Below, in pieces: positions 22,901 to 36,331 of a DNA stretch of 64,000 bases (position 1 is its first letter; every line of letters begins with the position of its first letter). The DNA lies in the NCBI GenBank assembly GCA_023374045.1, contig CM041782.1, forward strand, positions 251,433,810 to 251,497,809, in the 5' to 3' direction. A program made the position numbers and the translations under genes. A model generated the notes under the pieces. That model ran no database searches and was not told where the DNA came from. It worked only from the letters and a program-made list of their open reading frames with translations. The DNA comes from Limonium bicolor (lineage: Eukaryota; Streptophyta; Magnoliopsida; Caryophyllales; Plumbaginaceae).

Positions 22901-23561
22901 CCGATTAATGGGTAGATGTCGTCTGTTAAGGAAGTAACTCCATTAAGAGAGAGTCACTCTAGGGTTAAGGGAAACAATGTTGATTTGTTATGTGGGATGT
23001 ATGGATGTGTTGGGTTTGTTGAGCCCTATAGCTGGGCGTATGCAATGTGTTGTGTGTTTATGGTTTACATGCAGGATTTAAATGTATCAACAGCATGCTA
23101 AGACGACAATTAGTTGTGCGTGCCCGTGCATGCGGGCTGCGGGATTACCATACCAGCAAAGGTGCTGACCCCCTTGGGGGCCACCCTTTTTCTCCTTTTT
23201 CTATTTCAGGTACAGGAGCTGGAAGCCGTTCGAGAGTAGGACGGGGTAGATGTTTACATTGGTAGCCTTTAATGGTGTATGTATTATAGGTGTAGTAAGA
23301 CCGAATTTGTTTATCGGCTTGGTTAATGAATACTCGGTACAGTGGGGGATGTAATATGTAAATAATTGTTGGAAATGGAATCAGGATTGTATGGTGTAGT
23401 TGCTCGGGAATCTAGTCCCATCACCGATATAATATGTATGTATTAGCCTTGTTAGCCACGTGGGTGGTTAACGGCGTGTAACACCACGGATTAAGTAATG
23501 TGATGGTTTATGTTTCCGCTGCAGATGGTTATAAAGTGCGACGTGGTGGATGGGGTTTACA
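19989..23561 (+). repeat. Nested solo LTR, opposite orientation
   Basis: TGAAATACCCCC to GGGGTTTACA, 3573 bp, flanked by TCGGT (19984-19988) and TCGAT (23562-23566), a near-perfect target duplication. No internal region, so a solo LTR. It shares the dyad type (GGTCCGGGAC) with E1, and has a CCCCCTTGGGGG hairpin at 23169-23180 and splice-like sites TTCAAG|GTAAGG (20945) and TTTGCAG|GT (21127). Confidence 0.9.
21527..21705. repeat. GC-rich dyad array in nested LTR (3 units)
   Basis: Three GGTCCGGGAC...GTCCCGGACC inverted repeats, about 70 bp apart, in AT-rich flanks. Same layout as E1's array. Confidence 0.85.
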
Positions 23562-26127
23562 TCGATCGTCCATACCAGAACATATTTCCGTCAAAATTTT
23601 CTACTCCGACGACCTTGTAGTTTCGGTCGCATGTTCTGAGTCCATTCCCGAGAGTTTCTTCCCTTTTGAAAATTCAGCCCGACCGAACTTGCCAAGTCCG
23701 GTCCCATGTTCGGTCTGATTCTCACAAAACTCCTAATAAGCTCAATCCTGACTCTACAGGTAACCTCCGGAACCTTGCAAGCCGGTCCCCAAGGTCGGTC
23801 CATTCCAGAAGCCAATTCTCCAGGGTAAACTGGGCTCGACCGAACTTGCAAGTTCGGTCTGCCCCAGACCCTTGTTTTCCTTTTCCATTCAACTCCAAAC
23901 TTCACCCCATATATCCTAGTACACCCTAATCTCATTTGGGCACTTCAAACACACCTTAAGACATCCTTAAACACTCATAAAACTCCTTTTCTAATTCCTT
24001 AAGCCTTTACTCATTTCTTCCCAAAATTCCTAACACTTATGCTATTTCCTCCTTAGTTTCTCAAGAGATGTTTCATACTTATAATAACTACTATCCCAAA
24101 ATGCTTTCTCCTCATTTTAACATCATCTCCCAAGCATCACTTCTTACCATCAACTCCTTATGTCATTTCTGGAAATCCTTTTTCAAGTTTACACTTTCTC
24201 CTTGTTCACCAAAGTTTGCCCAATCCTAACACAAGTCCAAATGACTCTAGTGTATCCCAAAACATTCCTTACATTATAAAATCCTCTAGAACATTGCCTA
24301 AGCCCTTCTCACATCTTAAATCACCTTAATGCATGTTTCTTTCACAAGGAAGGCACCTAACCATTCTAAACATTTCTTAACTTATCAAACTCATTTTAAA
24401 CCCTTAGAACTTCTTGTTTATTACCTAAATTTCGACATAGGTTCTCCTAGAACATTACTAAACCAAAACATATTGTTTTCACCAACAAACAACCAAGAAC
24501 ACTAAAAATCCATCAAGCACTTTCTATACACAAACTTCACTCATATAGCACTACATCACAATATAGTGCATAATTTAAATTGCATGGCACTTAGGCCCTT
24601 AAATGACATGGCTCTTAGGCCCTTAAGATGCATAAATCATAAACACTGAATTTCCACAATATATTTGCCTTTGACCTGCAAATACACTCAACAACACATA
24701 TGCCTTTTACTAGTCTCTTGAGAACACTTTACTAAGTCATTCACCATTTGCTCTTTAGGTAGTTTTAACAAGCATTATAAGCTCATTTCTCCTAAGGCAT
24801 TAAACAACATTAGGTTAGTATATTTACCTCTTTTCCAAACAACTTCTTTCTTGTTTCCTTATAAAACCGGTAAGGTATTTGATTCCTTGTCAAGTTCTAA
24901 ACAATATACAAACATCATAATGAGTATTCAAGCTTTAAGCTTCATCTCATTGTAAACCCTAATTTTACATTGTTTCAAAAACATTAATGTAGTTGTTTTA
25001 CCTTGATCTTTGAAGAGAGTTTGAATATTGATGAAGAGAGGACTCCACCTAGTCCATGAAAGGTTGGAATGAAGCTAGAACAAAGTCACACAAAGAGCAC
25101 CATTAATGTGCATTTTCGGTCAAGGTAAAAACATGGAAGAAACTTGATTTTTCTTTGAGATTCCTTACCTAGAAGCAAAGGAGATCAATAATATGTAGAA
25201 ACACAAGCTCAAGCTCCTTCAATGGTGGAACTCCATGGCACCGAAATGGGGCTCTTGAAGTTTTGAGAAGATAGGAATGAAGAGCTTGATGAGAGGAAGA
25301 GATTGGTGGTGTTTGTTTTTGATTTGGACAAGTGAGCTAGATTTTACAAGAGGTCAAAGCTTGAGTTTAATGGTGGTGGTGAGTATTACCGTGAGAGAAC
25401 AAGAAGAAGAGAGGTTGAAGAAGAGTGGAACCGTGTGAAATGAGAAAGAAATGAGAGAATGAAGATAAACTTTGCTTTTTGAAGATATTTGTTCTTATAA
25501 AGCAAATAGTACATTAATTAGTCATTCTTTCTTTTCTTAGTAAATTAACAAGAGAGTGGTGAGTCACACACTTAAGAAAACCGGCCCCCATTAGTACTTA
25601 GGGGTAATATAGTCTTTATTTGTCAATTTAATTACTTATACAAACATATGTTACAAAATAGCTTATTAAAATCACTATTCATAAAAACAAGGCACATAGA
25701 AGTGAAATTTTTGATTTCCCATTGATATAGACTTCCAAATGTGATACTATATAGTACACATGTTAATTAAAGAGTAATGATGGACATTTATCCATTCAAA
25801 ACTCATTTACAAGACAATTTTTCAAAAATGTGCTTTAAGACTCCTTAAAGCACATTTTGTGTTTTAACTTGTTTCCAAGCTTGGTTTTCTTTGGTAATTG
25901 GTTTAATATGTTCATTAGCATATACTTAAGATCTTGGTAAGTTCATTAGGTCTTAGCCAAGCTTATCCCAAGCTTAGAGCACATTTTGGCCTTTATTGAC
26001 CTTAAAGCACATTTTGTGTTTTCTTTTGTTTAAATTTGTTTACTAATGTTTCTAAGACTCTTTTAGTCTTAATATACCATATTTAGGTGTTTAAACAATA
26101 TACTAAGGTTTGGGGTATTTCAAGTAC

Positions 26128-26247
26128 TCATTAGATTATTTGAATGTGGATTAGAACATTGGCAAGAGGTTTAAAGCCCTTGGCCGGTTTTCCATCAAGA
26201 AAACCAAATGAGGAAAGTAAGAGAAGCTTGAGAAAAATAAGGTAAAT
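26128..26247 (+). repeat. Solo LTR A, part 2
   Basis: The 120-bp continuation of LTR A between element M (AGTAC duplication at 26123-26127) and solo LTR B. It ends in TAAAT, duplicated at 31866-31870. Confidence 0.8.
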
Positions 26248-29200
26248 TGAAATAACCCAAAATAATAAAATATGGATTAAATATCTAATCACATTAATTA
26301 AGGCCTAAACATGCCTTAAAAGTCAACTGAGAACAACAGTGGTCAACACAAAACAAGATGTTGCACCCTTTGACTGTTTAGGGTAAATAAATACCCAAAT
26401 GAACTACTTAGGACCTAAAAATTTGTCCTAATCATATTAACACATTACTAAACATATTACAATTGTTGGACAACACTCCAACACAAAGAAAAAGCACTTT
26501 CATGCTTCAAGGTCAAGTAGAGCAAAAATGTGCTCTAAGAATACCTTAAAGGTCTAATGACCTCTAAATGATATAAAATTGGATACCATGATCAAATATC
26601 ATGTAAGGAACACAACAAAACCGTTGTCAAAGAAAACCAAGCTCAGAAACACCTTGCGACACAAAATGTGCACTAAAACTCCTTAAAGCACATTTTTGTG
26701 TAATTACCTTCTAAATTGATTTTAAATGGGCTAAAAGGTCATAATTACCCTTAAATATGATAATATATCATTATATATCATATTAGGAATTTAATTCCAG
26801 AAATTTACAAATTTTTACAAATTTAATATTAAAATATTAATAAAACCCTAAAATGGGGCCCGTTTGGGTCAACATTGACTAAGTTGGTCAATGTTGACCA
26901 TTGACCACGAATTGGACCTCTTAAAATTGGTTCATTAAGTCTCCTAACAGACCATGTGACAATACCCATGTGACAATTAAATATACCACCTTACTTTTAC
27001 ATAAAATAAGGAAAAGCAAACTTTAACATATTAAAACACAAAAGTAGCTTACCACTTGCTTACCCATGTGAATGCAGCCGATTGAGGAGCCTTCCTTCTC
27101 CTCATAATACGGTGGCTCCAAGCAAGAACAAGACAATGCTTGGTGACTCACCTTTGACTAGCTTATTAAATGACATTATTACTCCATAATTGAATCAATT
27201 ATGTACAAATGATTCACCCACTACTCCAATCATGGCCGGCTGCCTCCTTGCTTTGTCTCCACCGATTATACAACTTCAAATAATCAGCAATGAGTCATCA
27301 AAACAATAAAGACATAAAATAAGTAAAAAATGTGTTTTAAGGCAAATTTAGCCTACCTCTTTCATTAGTCTCCATTCAGCCGTGAGACTCCTGCCTTGAG
27401 CTCTCTTTGGCTCCTCCTTGACCGTAGGTAAGTTTCCAAGCTCCATTGGTGAGAGCTCTTGCTCTAGGTAAGCTTCTAAGGCATAAAAATGCCTATTTTC
27501 TTCATCTTTCTTTCCTTTTTCCTTTGATCTAGACTCCAACCATTTCTATACATTTATGTAGAGTGTTTTGGAGGTTAAAGGAAGGATAAATTTCGGCCAT
27601 AACAAGATCTAAGGAGTAAAGTTCAAGTCTTGACCATTTAAGGTAAAAATGTGCTCTAAGCACATATCTCTTCTTCCTTGTGCATTTTGGTTGTAAACCT
27701 TGGTTCCCTAGCCTTATTTTCTTCTCCTTTTCATGTGGATTCAGTTGGTATACCAAGATCTACAAGGAGAAGCTAGATCCAAGCCAAAAACACCATTTTG
27801 GCATCTTAAACAAGGTAAATCTTAGCTATCTTCCAAGCTAGTTACCCACGGTTTTATACCTTGTTTTTAAGAGTTTTTCGATACTCTTTCTCTACTGTAA
27901 AAATAGGGCCGAGGTAGATCTCTAACAAGCTTGAAGATCTAAGGTAAAAATCCTTGATTTTCATGGCTTAAATTACTTCTCATGGTTTGCTCATGTTTGG
28001 AATTTAATCATGTCTTGTTTTCTACATGAAGACAAGTAAATCAAGCTGTGGAGAAATTCTCCTTAAGGTGGCCGAACCAAACAAGGCTTTACCTAAGCTA
28101 AATCAAGGTATAAATCACTTAAATCTACACTTGGTATATTAATATGTGTTTATACATATTTATACACATATGCCGTGAGTGAAGAGTACATTAAGGTCTT
28201 ATTTTAACCTTAGGTGATTTAGGAATGGTTTAATAAATTTTATAACTAATTAAACAAGCATAATTGTCAAATTTAAGACATTATGTGGAAGTTTGGTAAT
28301 TAAATGAAAATTACATGGTGAGGCCGAGACTTATAAGTATTTTTGGGACATTTATGTGTAATTTATTTTGTAAGCCAATGTTTGTAATAAGGCCATGTAC
28401 TTTAGGCCATTTTATTTATGCATTTATAAGCTTTTAATTAAGTTTAAGTGGTGAAAATGCATTACTGAAAAGAAATGGGGTATTAGGTGTAATTAAATTA
28501 AATTTAGGGGCTTTATAATAATAAGGCCGAAAATTGGGAGTTAAAAAGGATTTAAAATAAAGTTTATAAGATTATATAAAGTTTTGGGGTTAAATGATGA
28601 TTTCTAGAAAGTAAGGGTGCAAACCGTAATTGTTAGGAATTAATGGTCAAGGAAATATTTAGGAGGTCAACCTTGACCATATGGTAGGTTTTGACCAAAT
28701 TAGATGAGATAGATAACTTATTTAAGGCTTTATAATAAGATAAGTACTTAATGGTAATATTTTTATAACATATGTGGTAAATATGTTATTACCGAAAATT
28801 AAGGGTGTATAATGGTATTATAAACACCCATGGGCTATTAGGAATTTTTAGGAATTTATTGGATTGATTTTGGAATTAAAATAAACTATATATGTATAAT
28901 ATATAATTATTATGTCATTATGACACTTTGGAGAAATATAGGTGGTGGAAATGTGAATACCGAAATATATGGGTTAATAAGGATATTTATAACCCTTTGG
29001 TGAAATTTGGAGATTTTTAGAATTATATAAGAGTATTTATTAAGATATATGTATAATATATAGTTTTAATGATATGGTAAAACTATATGTTATAAATAGG
29101 GCCAAATGGCAATTATAGAATAGCACAAGGGCTGTTCGGAATTTACAAAAAATAACCATAGGTTATACTCTTTTATAAGTTAGAAATGTTATATTAAATG

Positions 29201-31865
29201 GTATATATAACATGGTAAAAAGAAAGGGGTGATTTTGTAAATAAAGGAAACTATGGTTTATGGAAAAGAATAAGGTTTAATATATATGCCTATGCGGCAA
29301 TATAAAATAGTTTTGTATAAAAACTATGGGTTATAAGTTAAAGGAAATAAAAATATCATATCAAATGATATTAGAATATGGTATAACATTACATAATGTT
29401 ATGTGGTCAAAACGGAATTTAAATAAATTCAAGGGCTGTACCGAATTAATAAGAGTTGGAAAATGAATTTTAGACTAAGGTCTATAATGTTATAAATGTT
29501 ATAACAATTATATGGTATTAAGGTGGTTTAATGGGATTAAGATAAGTAAGGATATTCACATTAAAGAATGTGACAAACTATAAATAAATAGGATTTATAA
29601 ACTAAGGTATTTATTGAATAAACCTTAGGAGTTGTAAATATACAACATAAAAGGTTACATAATATTAGGATAACAATCTTAATACAAGTTGTATAACATA
29701 ATACAACTAATGGGAATAATCATCTAACATAAGATGATAAAATGTAACATAAAATATAAGAGTTTATTAAACTCATGAAACATACCTACGTGGTAAATAT
29801 ATATTCATACACAAGAATAATGTATATAAGGTGGGTATATGTTATGGTTGGAAACCATATAACATAATGGTGGTGGTTGTTTTAAAAAAATAGTTACGAA
29901 CTATAAGTTATGAGTTTTTGGATGCAAATATTATTTGCTAAAGATAAATGGATTATATAATACGTTGTATTAAAATGGATGGTGGGAGAATGATACAATA
30001 TAATAAATGATACAATACAAAAAAAATATAATAGAATATAATCATGCATGCATACATGCAACTATAGGTTATGTACCTAAACTAGATGGTGGATAAGGTT
30101 AAAAGAAATATAAGGAATTAAACTTAGCAGTTGGAATATTATGACGTACGAGTTTTAAAGCAACAAAGTCGACCGGTTTAGAGAAACCCGTAACAAATAA
30201 CTGTAGAAAACAGGGGTGAACTGTCGGGGTTGCTTATTATTCGGAAATACCGGATGTAGTTAGTCATGGAGACTGACTTATAGTTTTATTACCATTTAGA
30301 GTATACTTCTGACAAGACGCTTGACGAGCTAGTGGACTACACGGAGCGTAGGATCTTGCTGATTCATACTCCACCGTAATATGATCAGGGTGAACGGTAT
30401 GTAAAGGGGTTTGATCTGAGTTGTCCTAAGGATGCTCCTTGGGCTCAGATTTGGTTGATATAACTTGTGTGTTATGTGTGTGGATACTTGTATGTGCCTA
30501 AGTGTTACTGCATTTATTATCATGCACGAACGTCCTACGGGACTAACACTACGTCGACTATAGATCGACTTATATAAACATACATATACGTTTATGTGAT
30601 AACATGACGGTTACTTGATATAATACCATAGTATTAATATTAAGTATATGGTAACCTAAGTAAAACACTTAGGGACGAGTCACGACATTGTCGGTCTCTA
30701 GAGCATGGATCTCGAACTTGAATATAACCTAGATTACTTCTAGGTATGCGTGAGACCCATTGGGCAGCTAATTAATAAATATATTCTCCATAAGACTAAG
30801 AGCATATCTTAAACATTATGAGAGAGAGATGATATGAGTTGAGGTGAGGAATCCCGGTGGTTTACGAACTACTTGGTTGCGCATTTGTGATCACTGAGGG
30901 GTTTCCTAATTGGATTCCGCTCCAGGTTATATCCAACGAGCCCAAACTGGATCGTGGATCAGGTGGCTACGGCCTTTTTATGGACGTCTTACGAGACATA
31001 AGAGAGTCAGGGGCCTCCGGACCTCTGGCGAAATGAGCACCTTTGTGTGTACGGGAGGACTACTGTCCATGGTGAGGATATCGGGTTGTCCTAACATGAC
31101 GCCCAACTGGTATTAATTAAACATGGTTGGATGGAGCCTACAAGGCTAAGGTAAATTAAATATGAAAACTGTACGCCACGGCGAATGTACATTGTACATA
31201 TGGATGGGGCCTTGAAGGCCAAGTTAAATTGAATTAATAAAGGATAGTATACGCTACAACGATTGTACATTGTACATCATATTGTTATTACTCGATACGT
31301 TCGATATACGAATGTTGTTTGTGTTATTAAATGAATGTTTGGATGGATGATTATGTATATTATACATGTTTATTACAGTATTGATTATAACTGTAAAATG
31401 GTAAAGCATGAAACCGATCTAATAACAAAATGGTTAAAAAGACAAGTGACCAATAGGGTCCAGGCCCGGCATACTCAGCGTCTATCGCTGATACTACACC
31501 ATTACAGGTTGTTGATTATTGTCGAAGCCAAAGAGCAGGAACAGGGTAATTGGAGTTTGTCTACGTGGCAGTAAAGAAGTGGATTGTATTATGGTAAGGA
31601 TATGTATTTACAGGTTTGGGTAGATGCTCACTTGTCGATGTTTATGGTTTATAGACTTAGTATGATGTATAGGAGTTTCTCGTTATCACGGCGGTTAGCA
31701 ATTTGTTTATGTTGGAAGTTGGATGTAGTTGGCTTCGTTGCTCGCATGGGCGAGTAATGGCCGGTGACACCCGAGTGAGTATTGCTATTGTATTTATTTT
31801 CCGCTGCGAGACATTTTATTTATTGCTACGTGAGAGATTATTGCGTGTTTGTGGAGAGTGTTACA
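26248..31865 (+). repeat. Solo LTR B (5.6 kb)
   Basis: TGAAATAACCC to GAGTGTTACA, 5618 bp, with perfect TAAAT flanks (26243-26247, 31866-31870). Clearly the same family as E2's LTR (57758-63166) in opposite orientation: the ends match well, for example GCGAGTAATGGCCGGTGACA near 31750. It contains long AT-rich, degenerate repeats carrying a CTGTTCGG motif (29133, 29434). No coding region. Confidence 0.9.
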
Positions 31866-31870
31866 TAAAT

Positions 31871-34800
31871 TGCTTACCTAATGGTGGTTTATGGTTTTAA
31901 GGGATGAGATTTAGATAGGTGCTAAATGTAGCTTAAAGCCTACATTCGGTAATGGGTTATATAACCTAATAAAAAGGAATTTAAACAAGCTTGTGAACTT
32001 GTGACTAAGGAGCCAAGGAAAATGAGTTAGTAAGATAAGCTAAGATGGATTTTAAGAGCATTATAACTACTATGAGATTGATGGGTGTATTTGCAGGTTG
32101 AAACCTTTTATATGTGGGAAATTCAGTGTTTAAGTTTAAGTCATTTAAGGGCCTAAGAGCCATGTCATTTAAGAGCCTTAGTGTTATGCAATTTAAGATT
32201 ATTGCACTATATTGAGTTTGTTATGAATGGGTTGACTTGAGTGAGAAAATAAGATGAGAAAGGATTTAATGTGTGTGAGATGATTGAATGTGAGAAACAA
32301 TGCATATGGGCATGATAATATACTAGAGGAGCTATGGCAAAATTTGAGTGGAAAACAAAGTGTTTAAGTGGTGGTTGTGAATTAATAGGACCTAGGATTT
32401 ACTAGGAATCATTTAAAAAGGAATTTGAGTGGGGATAAGTTAACAATGGTGTTCTTGAGGATTAAAAAGGACCTAGAGCCTTCTAGGAGGAATTAGAGGT
32501 TAGGAGGGTGTTTTAAACACACCAAAACCATAATAAGAGAGGTTGTGAGACTTGTGCAAAAATTTGAAGGAAATGATATATAATGTCTTATGATGATTTG
32601 GGAGTGAACTTAGAGAATTTTAGGTGGCTTGTGTAAGGAAATATAGAATACTAGTAGTGGGTTGATAAGGCTAAAGTTTGGATGGTAATGAGTGGACTTG
32701 GGTGATGGAGGTGAGAAACTGTAAGAGAATGTAGTAAGTTGTCAAGAGGATGGCTAGGAATGTATAAGAGTGTAAGATCATGAGAATGGTGAGTAAATTG
32801 AGTAAAGGAGATGAAAATGTCTAAGGAGGGTGTAGCATGGTCAAGGAAAATGAAGAACAAAGTTAAGGTGTTAACGGGATGGAAAGAAATGTGTAGGTAT
32901 GTTCAAGTTTAGGAGTTTTGAGTAACAAATGGAAAGAAGAGAAAATAGTGCATGGGATGCAAGGTAACCTTTGGGAGTTTGGCAAAAGAAAGATGGTTGA
33001 ATAAAGATGTTTGAGGAGTGGTTACATTGATGGAAAGGAAATATTTTGTTAGTTGAAGTCTTAGGTGAATTACTTGTTGGGAATATAAGGAATTAAGTAA
33101 CAAGTGTTAGGAGTTTCTTGTAAGGATTGAGTAAATGGTTAAAGAGGTTTTAGTGGATGTTTTAAGGTGAGTTTAAGTGCCTATATGGTATTAAGACATA
33201 TTGGGGAACTTGTGGAAGAGTTTGGGAGCAATTAGACAAATTTTGGGAAGAGTCTGCACTAGACAGACCCTGGGACCGACCCTATCTGGGTCGGTCGGAC
33301 TGTAAATCACTGGGCGGAAATGTTTCTGGAATCAACCGACCCAAGGGGTTGGGTCGGTCGGGCAAAATTTAGCGAAGAAAAATGTTTCTGGAACAGACCG
33401 ACCCAGAGGGTCTTGGGTCGGTCGGGCTGGCCTTGGGTCAGTCGGGTAAGTTTTAGAGAACGGGAAAAGTTACTGGGATGGACCGACCCAGGGGTTGGGT
33501 CGGTCGGTTGGTCGGTCGACCCTTAAGACATAAAAAAAGAAGAGAAACTCTAAGAATGTTAAGTGGTATTAATGGTACACCATTAAGAGGGTAATGGTGA
33601 TTAGAAAGATAAGGGCCTAAGGGATTAAGTTAAGTTAAAGCTTTAGATGTTTAAGGTTAAGTTTGTAAGGTTAAGTTGTAAGAACTTAAGAGGTGTTAAG
33701 TGGGGGTCATTAAGGGTTAAGTAAGTTGAGTAATGTAAAAGTAATTAATAATCTAAGTTGGATGGATGTTTTTGGACTTGAGAATTTGGACTTCGGAGGA
33801 GAGTAAGCAACCGAAAAACCGACGGTGTACGGTATGGTTTTCTTGTGACCTGCTTGCTAACGAGGTGTCCCTCGGCTTGTGTGCAATTTGTTTATGTGTG
33901 CCGACTAAACAAGATAAAGCATGCAACCAGAATGTTATGCTTGTTGTGTGATTGTGATGCACTAACACAACTTACCTTGAGAACTTACTAACTAATGTTT
34001 AGTAAACAATGGTGTGAGATTAAGGAACACTCCCTAGCATTGTTTATTAGTAACCGAAAGAGGCTAACTAACAAACATTGACTTTGAGGCTTCCACTAAC
34101 TTGAACTTGGGGGGGGGGGGGAGTGAGGAATCCGGAATCGTTCCGACACATGTGTATTAGGGGAGGTCGGTATCCTTATCAGGTCCCGACTTCCAAATAT
34201 GACTTGTCTTCGGACTCGTCGCCTAGAGTCGACATATAGACTCGACCTCCTCAGACTTCTTGCTTTAGGAGGGAGGCATACTGAGATGGTGTGGTGGGAT
34301 ATACCTAAATCCTAACTAACTCTAACAAATATTGTTTATGTAAACCAATGGAGCCGATAACTCATTGGTTAGGGTTACTTGGCACGACAAGATAAACAAT
34401 GAATTAAGGAACAATCATTCTAATTAAAGAACGGTTGGCTTAATTAAGATAAGAAATGAGATAAGATTTGAGATAAGGATGAGGTAAAGTACAACCGATT
34501 CTGATTAAAGAATGGTAGATACATTGAGACTGAGACAAGGACTAAGATTGAGGTAAGGTAAGAATGGATTGAGGTTAAAGGGGTATCATAATTTAAGGAG
34601 TTAAAAATACTAACTCACTTACTAAGGGAACACTTTTAAGTCGTTCGTTGTGTTTGAACTTTGATTGTTCATATGTGGCTTGTTGTTTATTGCACTTTAT
34701 ATTATATTGTGCATCTAATCAATCTCCATGCTATCGAAAATTAGTCGTCGTAGCCCCGTTAGCTTGGGGGCCATGAGAGAATCATACCAGCAAAGGTGCT

Positions 34801-35188
34801 GACCCCCTCGGGGGCTACTGTTTATTTTGCAGGTGATTAACAGAAGGCGACCGTCTGAGAGTAAGATGGGGTAGACGTATTATGGGTTTAAGTGTGACCT
34901 ACGAGTTGTGCATGTACTCTCGTAGGGTAAATTGTGATAGTAAGTTGTATAGGATGTAAGGAGGTTGTAAGATTGTTATGTAATTGGTTAAGGCTTGTAA
35001 GTACTAATGTTCGGTATATTCAGGTCCATCAGACCGTAGCTAGATCTTGGAGATTTTAGTATGCCTAGTTGGTCACGTGGGTGACTAATGGCGGTAACAC
35101 CAAATGTTGTAATAAATCCGCTGCAAGGTTAATATAAGTGAATGGTGGTTTATGAGATAAGTATGGTTTTATGATTTGGGGTGTTACA
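31871..35188 (+). repeat. Solo LTR A, part 3
   Basis: Final part of LTR A, ending GGTGTTACA. It holds a four-unit dyad array (33262-33523, arms GACCGACCC and GGGTCGGTCGG with ACCGAC cores), a 13-G run at 34109-34121, a CCCCCTCGGGGG hairpin at 34803-34814, and a duplicated GGGCCTAAGAGCCATG block near 32150. Confidence 0.85.
33262..33523. repeat. GC-rich dyad array in LTR A (4 units)
   Basis: Inverted pairs GACCGACCC...GGGTCGGTCGG, about 60-80 bp period. They contain ACCGAC (DRE/CRT core) in each unit. Confidence 0.85.
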
Positions 35189-35193
35189 GTTAG

Positions 35194-36331
35194 GGTTTAC
35201 CTTTTAGAGCTTTTTAAGAGGGGATTTCACCCATGAATCAAAGGGGAAACTCTACCACCATTGGAGGGTTGAATTGAAGCTCAAAATCAAGAAGAAAACA
35301 AGGTGTGAGAGAGGGCAAAATCGGCCAGCTCTACAAGATGGAGAAAGAATGAGTTTTTCATGAATCTTTTTACCTTAGGAGAGAGAGAAGGCTCCAAGCT
35401 ACCCATTGATGCTATTTTCTCTTCAAATGGGGAAAACCCATGGAGATGAACTTCTTCATTTTTGGATTTTGAAAAGAGAGAAGTGTAGAGAATGATGAGA
35501 GGAGTTCAAATATGTAATTTGTTTTTGATTTGGAGCTTTATCAAAGCTTGGGCATGGAGGAGAATGAAGAGAAGCCATGGAAGGAGAGGGAGAGAGATTC
35601 AAAATCGGCTGCACCAGAGGGAGAGGGGAGAAATAGCAAGGAAGGGGGGAAAAGAAGGAAAGAGAAGAGGAAAAGAAAAATAAGGAGGAGAGAGAGAGAA
35701 AAGGGTGTACTTGTACCCCTTTTTGCTTTTTGCTCTTTTGACTTAATTAATTATCTAACTAGTCAAGAGTGTGAGAGGGCTGATTATTTATTAAAACCTG
35801 GCCCCTACATATTATACAAGCTGGAGCGTTTTTCGTTTTTTTTACAGAAAACGATCATTTATTTACCCGGTTTTAGCACTATTCATTAACCGGGCCCGTT
35901 TTCCGGAATTTTCTCGTTTATTTAATTTTAATGGCTCTTAAGCTTCCATTAATGTTTATTTATAGTTATTTAATGAACTATAATTTTTCGGGTTCGTTTG
36001 ACCACTTAAAGTCATGTTTTCAGGTTTTCTCGTAAAACGTGCGCTAAAGCTTTATTAGCATTTTAATACATTATTTGGGTCCGTTCTCTTAGGAAATTGT
36101 TCCCATATATTATTTAGGCCTTATTAAGCCATTTCAAACCACCTAAGACCATTGTCGAGGTCGTATTCCTCCTACGGTCACATAACGCCTATTTTAGCAT
36201 TTTTCGCTTTTTAAGCGTTTTTCTTGTTTCTTTTGGATTTATTCTTTTTACCAAAATTCATTAGGCACTAATAGGCCCTCAATATCATATTAGAGTAATT
36301 TAATCACCCTAATTAAGTTCGGGGTATTTCA
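35194..36331 (-). repeat. Element E1 3' LTR, second part
   Basis: Resumes E1's LTR after LTR A and ends CGGGGTATTTCA, followed by a weakened polypurine tract (ACCTACACCCCTTAAAG) and internal sequence. An AG-rich stretch (35550-35700) gives a spurious Lys/Arg/Glu-rich open frame. Confidence 0.8.

Larger units (their letters stand above)
8212..26122 (-). mobile_element. Element M: full-length Ty3/gypsy (Tekay/Del-like) retrotransposon with AlkB domain
   Basis: Complete element flanked by AGTAC at 8207-8211 and 26123-26127. The two LTRs are each about 3.94 kb once the nested insertion (19989-23561) is removed, and few differences are visible by eye. The minus-strand order is PBS, gag, CCHC knuckles, AlkB, protease, RT, RNase H, integrase, chromodomain-like tail, PPT. 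Pol order and the C-terminal motif (LVKVLW...VEEATWELE) fit the Tekay/Del chromovirus lineage. Lesions: a stop at gag codon 20, frameshifts in gag and AlkB, one frameshift between RNase H and integrase, and a TAG before the chromodomain-like tail. It has therefore decayed or depends on helpers despite its similar LTRs. Confidence 0.93.
18603..26122 (-). repeat. Element M 5' LTR, split by a nested solo LTR
   Basis: TGTAACACC at 18603 to GGGGTATTTCA at 26122. Removing 19989-23561 leaves about 3.94 kb matching the 3' LTR. The insertion lies inside the dyad array (units at 19952-19988 and 23590-23862). One stretch near 23715-23785 differs strongly from the 3' LTR, as if locally replaced. Confidence 0.92.

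Noticed and set aside
35492..35889. Lys/Arg/Glu-rich frames in E1 LTR
   Set aside because: Produced by an AG-rich stretch inside an LTR.
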